From Clostridiales bacterium (lineage in GTDB: Bacteria; Bacillota; Clostridia; Saccharofermentanales; UBA5734), in assembly GCA_003532195.1 (NCBI GenBank), contig DOFA01000297.1, positions 1,314 through 9,184 of the forward strand: a stretch of DNA of 7,871 bases. Reading direction: 5' to 3'. The notes under the pieces were generated by a model. It had not been told where the DNA came from and ran no database searches. It saw nothing but the letters and a program-made list of their open reading frames with translations. Below, in pieces: positions 7,471-7,871 of the stretch (positions are counted from its first letter, which is position 1; each line of letters begins with the position of its first letter). Position numbers and translations under genes: made by a program.

Positions 7471-7871
7471 GGCTGCCCGATTGTTCTCTCATTTGGCGCG
7501 ATTTGTCAGCTGCCGCGCAAACCGCGTGCATGAGGGCAGCCCGCAGGCCGTCCTCTTCCAGACTCAGAACCGCTTCGATCGTCGTGCCGCCGGGCGAACA
7601 AACCTGGTCTTTTAAAACTGCCGGATGCTGGCCGGTCTCCAGCAACATGCGTGCCGTTCCCTGAACGGTCATCGCAGCCATTTGCAAGGCCGCGTCACGG
7701 TTAAGGCCCAGGTAGACCCCGGCATCGGCCATCGCTTCAATCATCAGAAGCACATAGGCCGGGCCGCTGCCCGACAACCCGGTCACGGCATCCATCATTT
7801 TTTCCTGGACCGGAAAAACCAGGCCGCAGCTGGCCAGCAAGTCATTGACCAGTTGACGTTGATGCGGGCTG
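7463..7871 (-). CDS. proC: Pyrroline-5-carboxylate reductase, C-terminal part (cut by the right window edge)
   Basis: The last 135 residues are visible; the start and the NAD(P)-binding Rossmann domain lie outside the window. The enzyme makes proline from pyrroline-5-carboxylate in the cytoplasm. The segment is the dimerization domain. It begins near SPHQRQL and shows the family signature KMMDAVTGLSGSGPAYV and then MIEAMADAGVYLGL. Further on come HPAVLKDQVCSPGGTTIEAV and the final helix LRAALMHAVCAAADKS. The frame is open across the right edge; a TTG at about 7840 could look like a start but is internal. It is the only biosynthetic gene here, and it overlaps rnhA by 8 bases. Confidence 0.97.
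   Translation of the reverse strand, partial: SPHQRQLVNDLLASCGLVFPVQEKMMDAVTGLSGSGPAYVLLMIEAMADAGVYLGLNRDAALQMAAMTVQGTARMLLETGQHPAVLKDQVCSPGGTTIEAVLSLEEDGLRAALMHAVCAAADKSRQMREQSGSHV

Noticed and set aside
7838..7840. TTG as a possible start of a short proC-like protein
   Set aside because: The frame continues upstream to the window edge with typical ProC residues, so the TTG is an internal codon of a gene cut by the edge.

Overview
This window is one uninterrupted stretch of bacterial chromosome. It carries seven genes, all on the minus strand. Read in the direction of transcription (right to left), they are proC (3' part only), rnhA, a nudF-type NUDIX hydrolase, ftsK/spoIIIE, ygiQ, rmuC and cinA (5' part only). 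All seven belong to widespread bacterial families, and every frame that lies fully inside the window is intact. I see no insertion sequence, phage gene, CRISPR array, RNA gene or other mobile element.

Layout: the right edge cuts into proC (proline biosynthesis). proC overlaps rnhA (RNase HI) by 8 bases, and rnhA overlaps the NUDIX gene by 4 bases. ftsK starts 1 base after the NUDIX stop, and ygiQ starts 2 bases after the ftsK stop. rmuC starts inside the end of ygiQ, and cinA starts inside the last codons of rmuC, then runs off the left edge. No non-coding gap exceeds 2 bases, so there is no room for an intergenic promoter or terminator. The seven genes look like one co-transcribed, translationally coupled unit. 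Its promoter would lie upstream of proC and its end downstream of cinA, both outside the window.

How the genes work together: most of the block concerns genome upkeep. RNase HI removes RNA:DNA hybrids, the NUDIX enzyme cleans up ADP-ribose or related nucleotides, FtsK pumps DNA at the division septum, RmuC is linked to limiting recombination at inverted repeats, and CinA belongs to a nucleotide/NAD-salvage family often found beside recA. YgiQ is a radical-SAM protein of uncertain function. ProC is the metabolic outlier. A shared theme is an inference from adjacency and is not proven by the sequence.

Organism: the base composition looks moderately G+C-rich by eye. The NUDIX protein resembles the Bacillus-type ADP-ribose pyrophosphatase from memory, and FtsK has the compact SpoIIIE-like build: several N-terminal membrane segments, a roughly 220-residue linker, the motor and a gamma domain. 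I lean towards a Firmicutes/Clostridia-like bacterium with low to moderate confidence.

I looked for a new system and did not find one. The points worth a second look are modest: start-site corrections for rmuC and cinA, the very tight coupling of the genes, the placement of rmuC between ygiQ and cinA, and some atypical parts of RmuC and FtsK.
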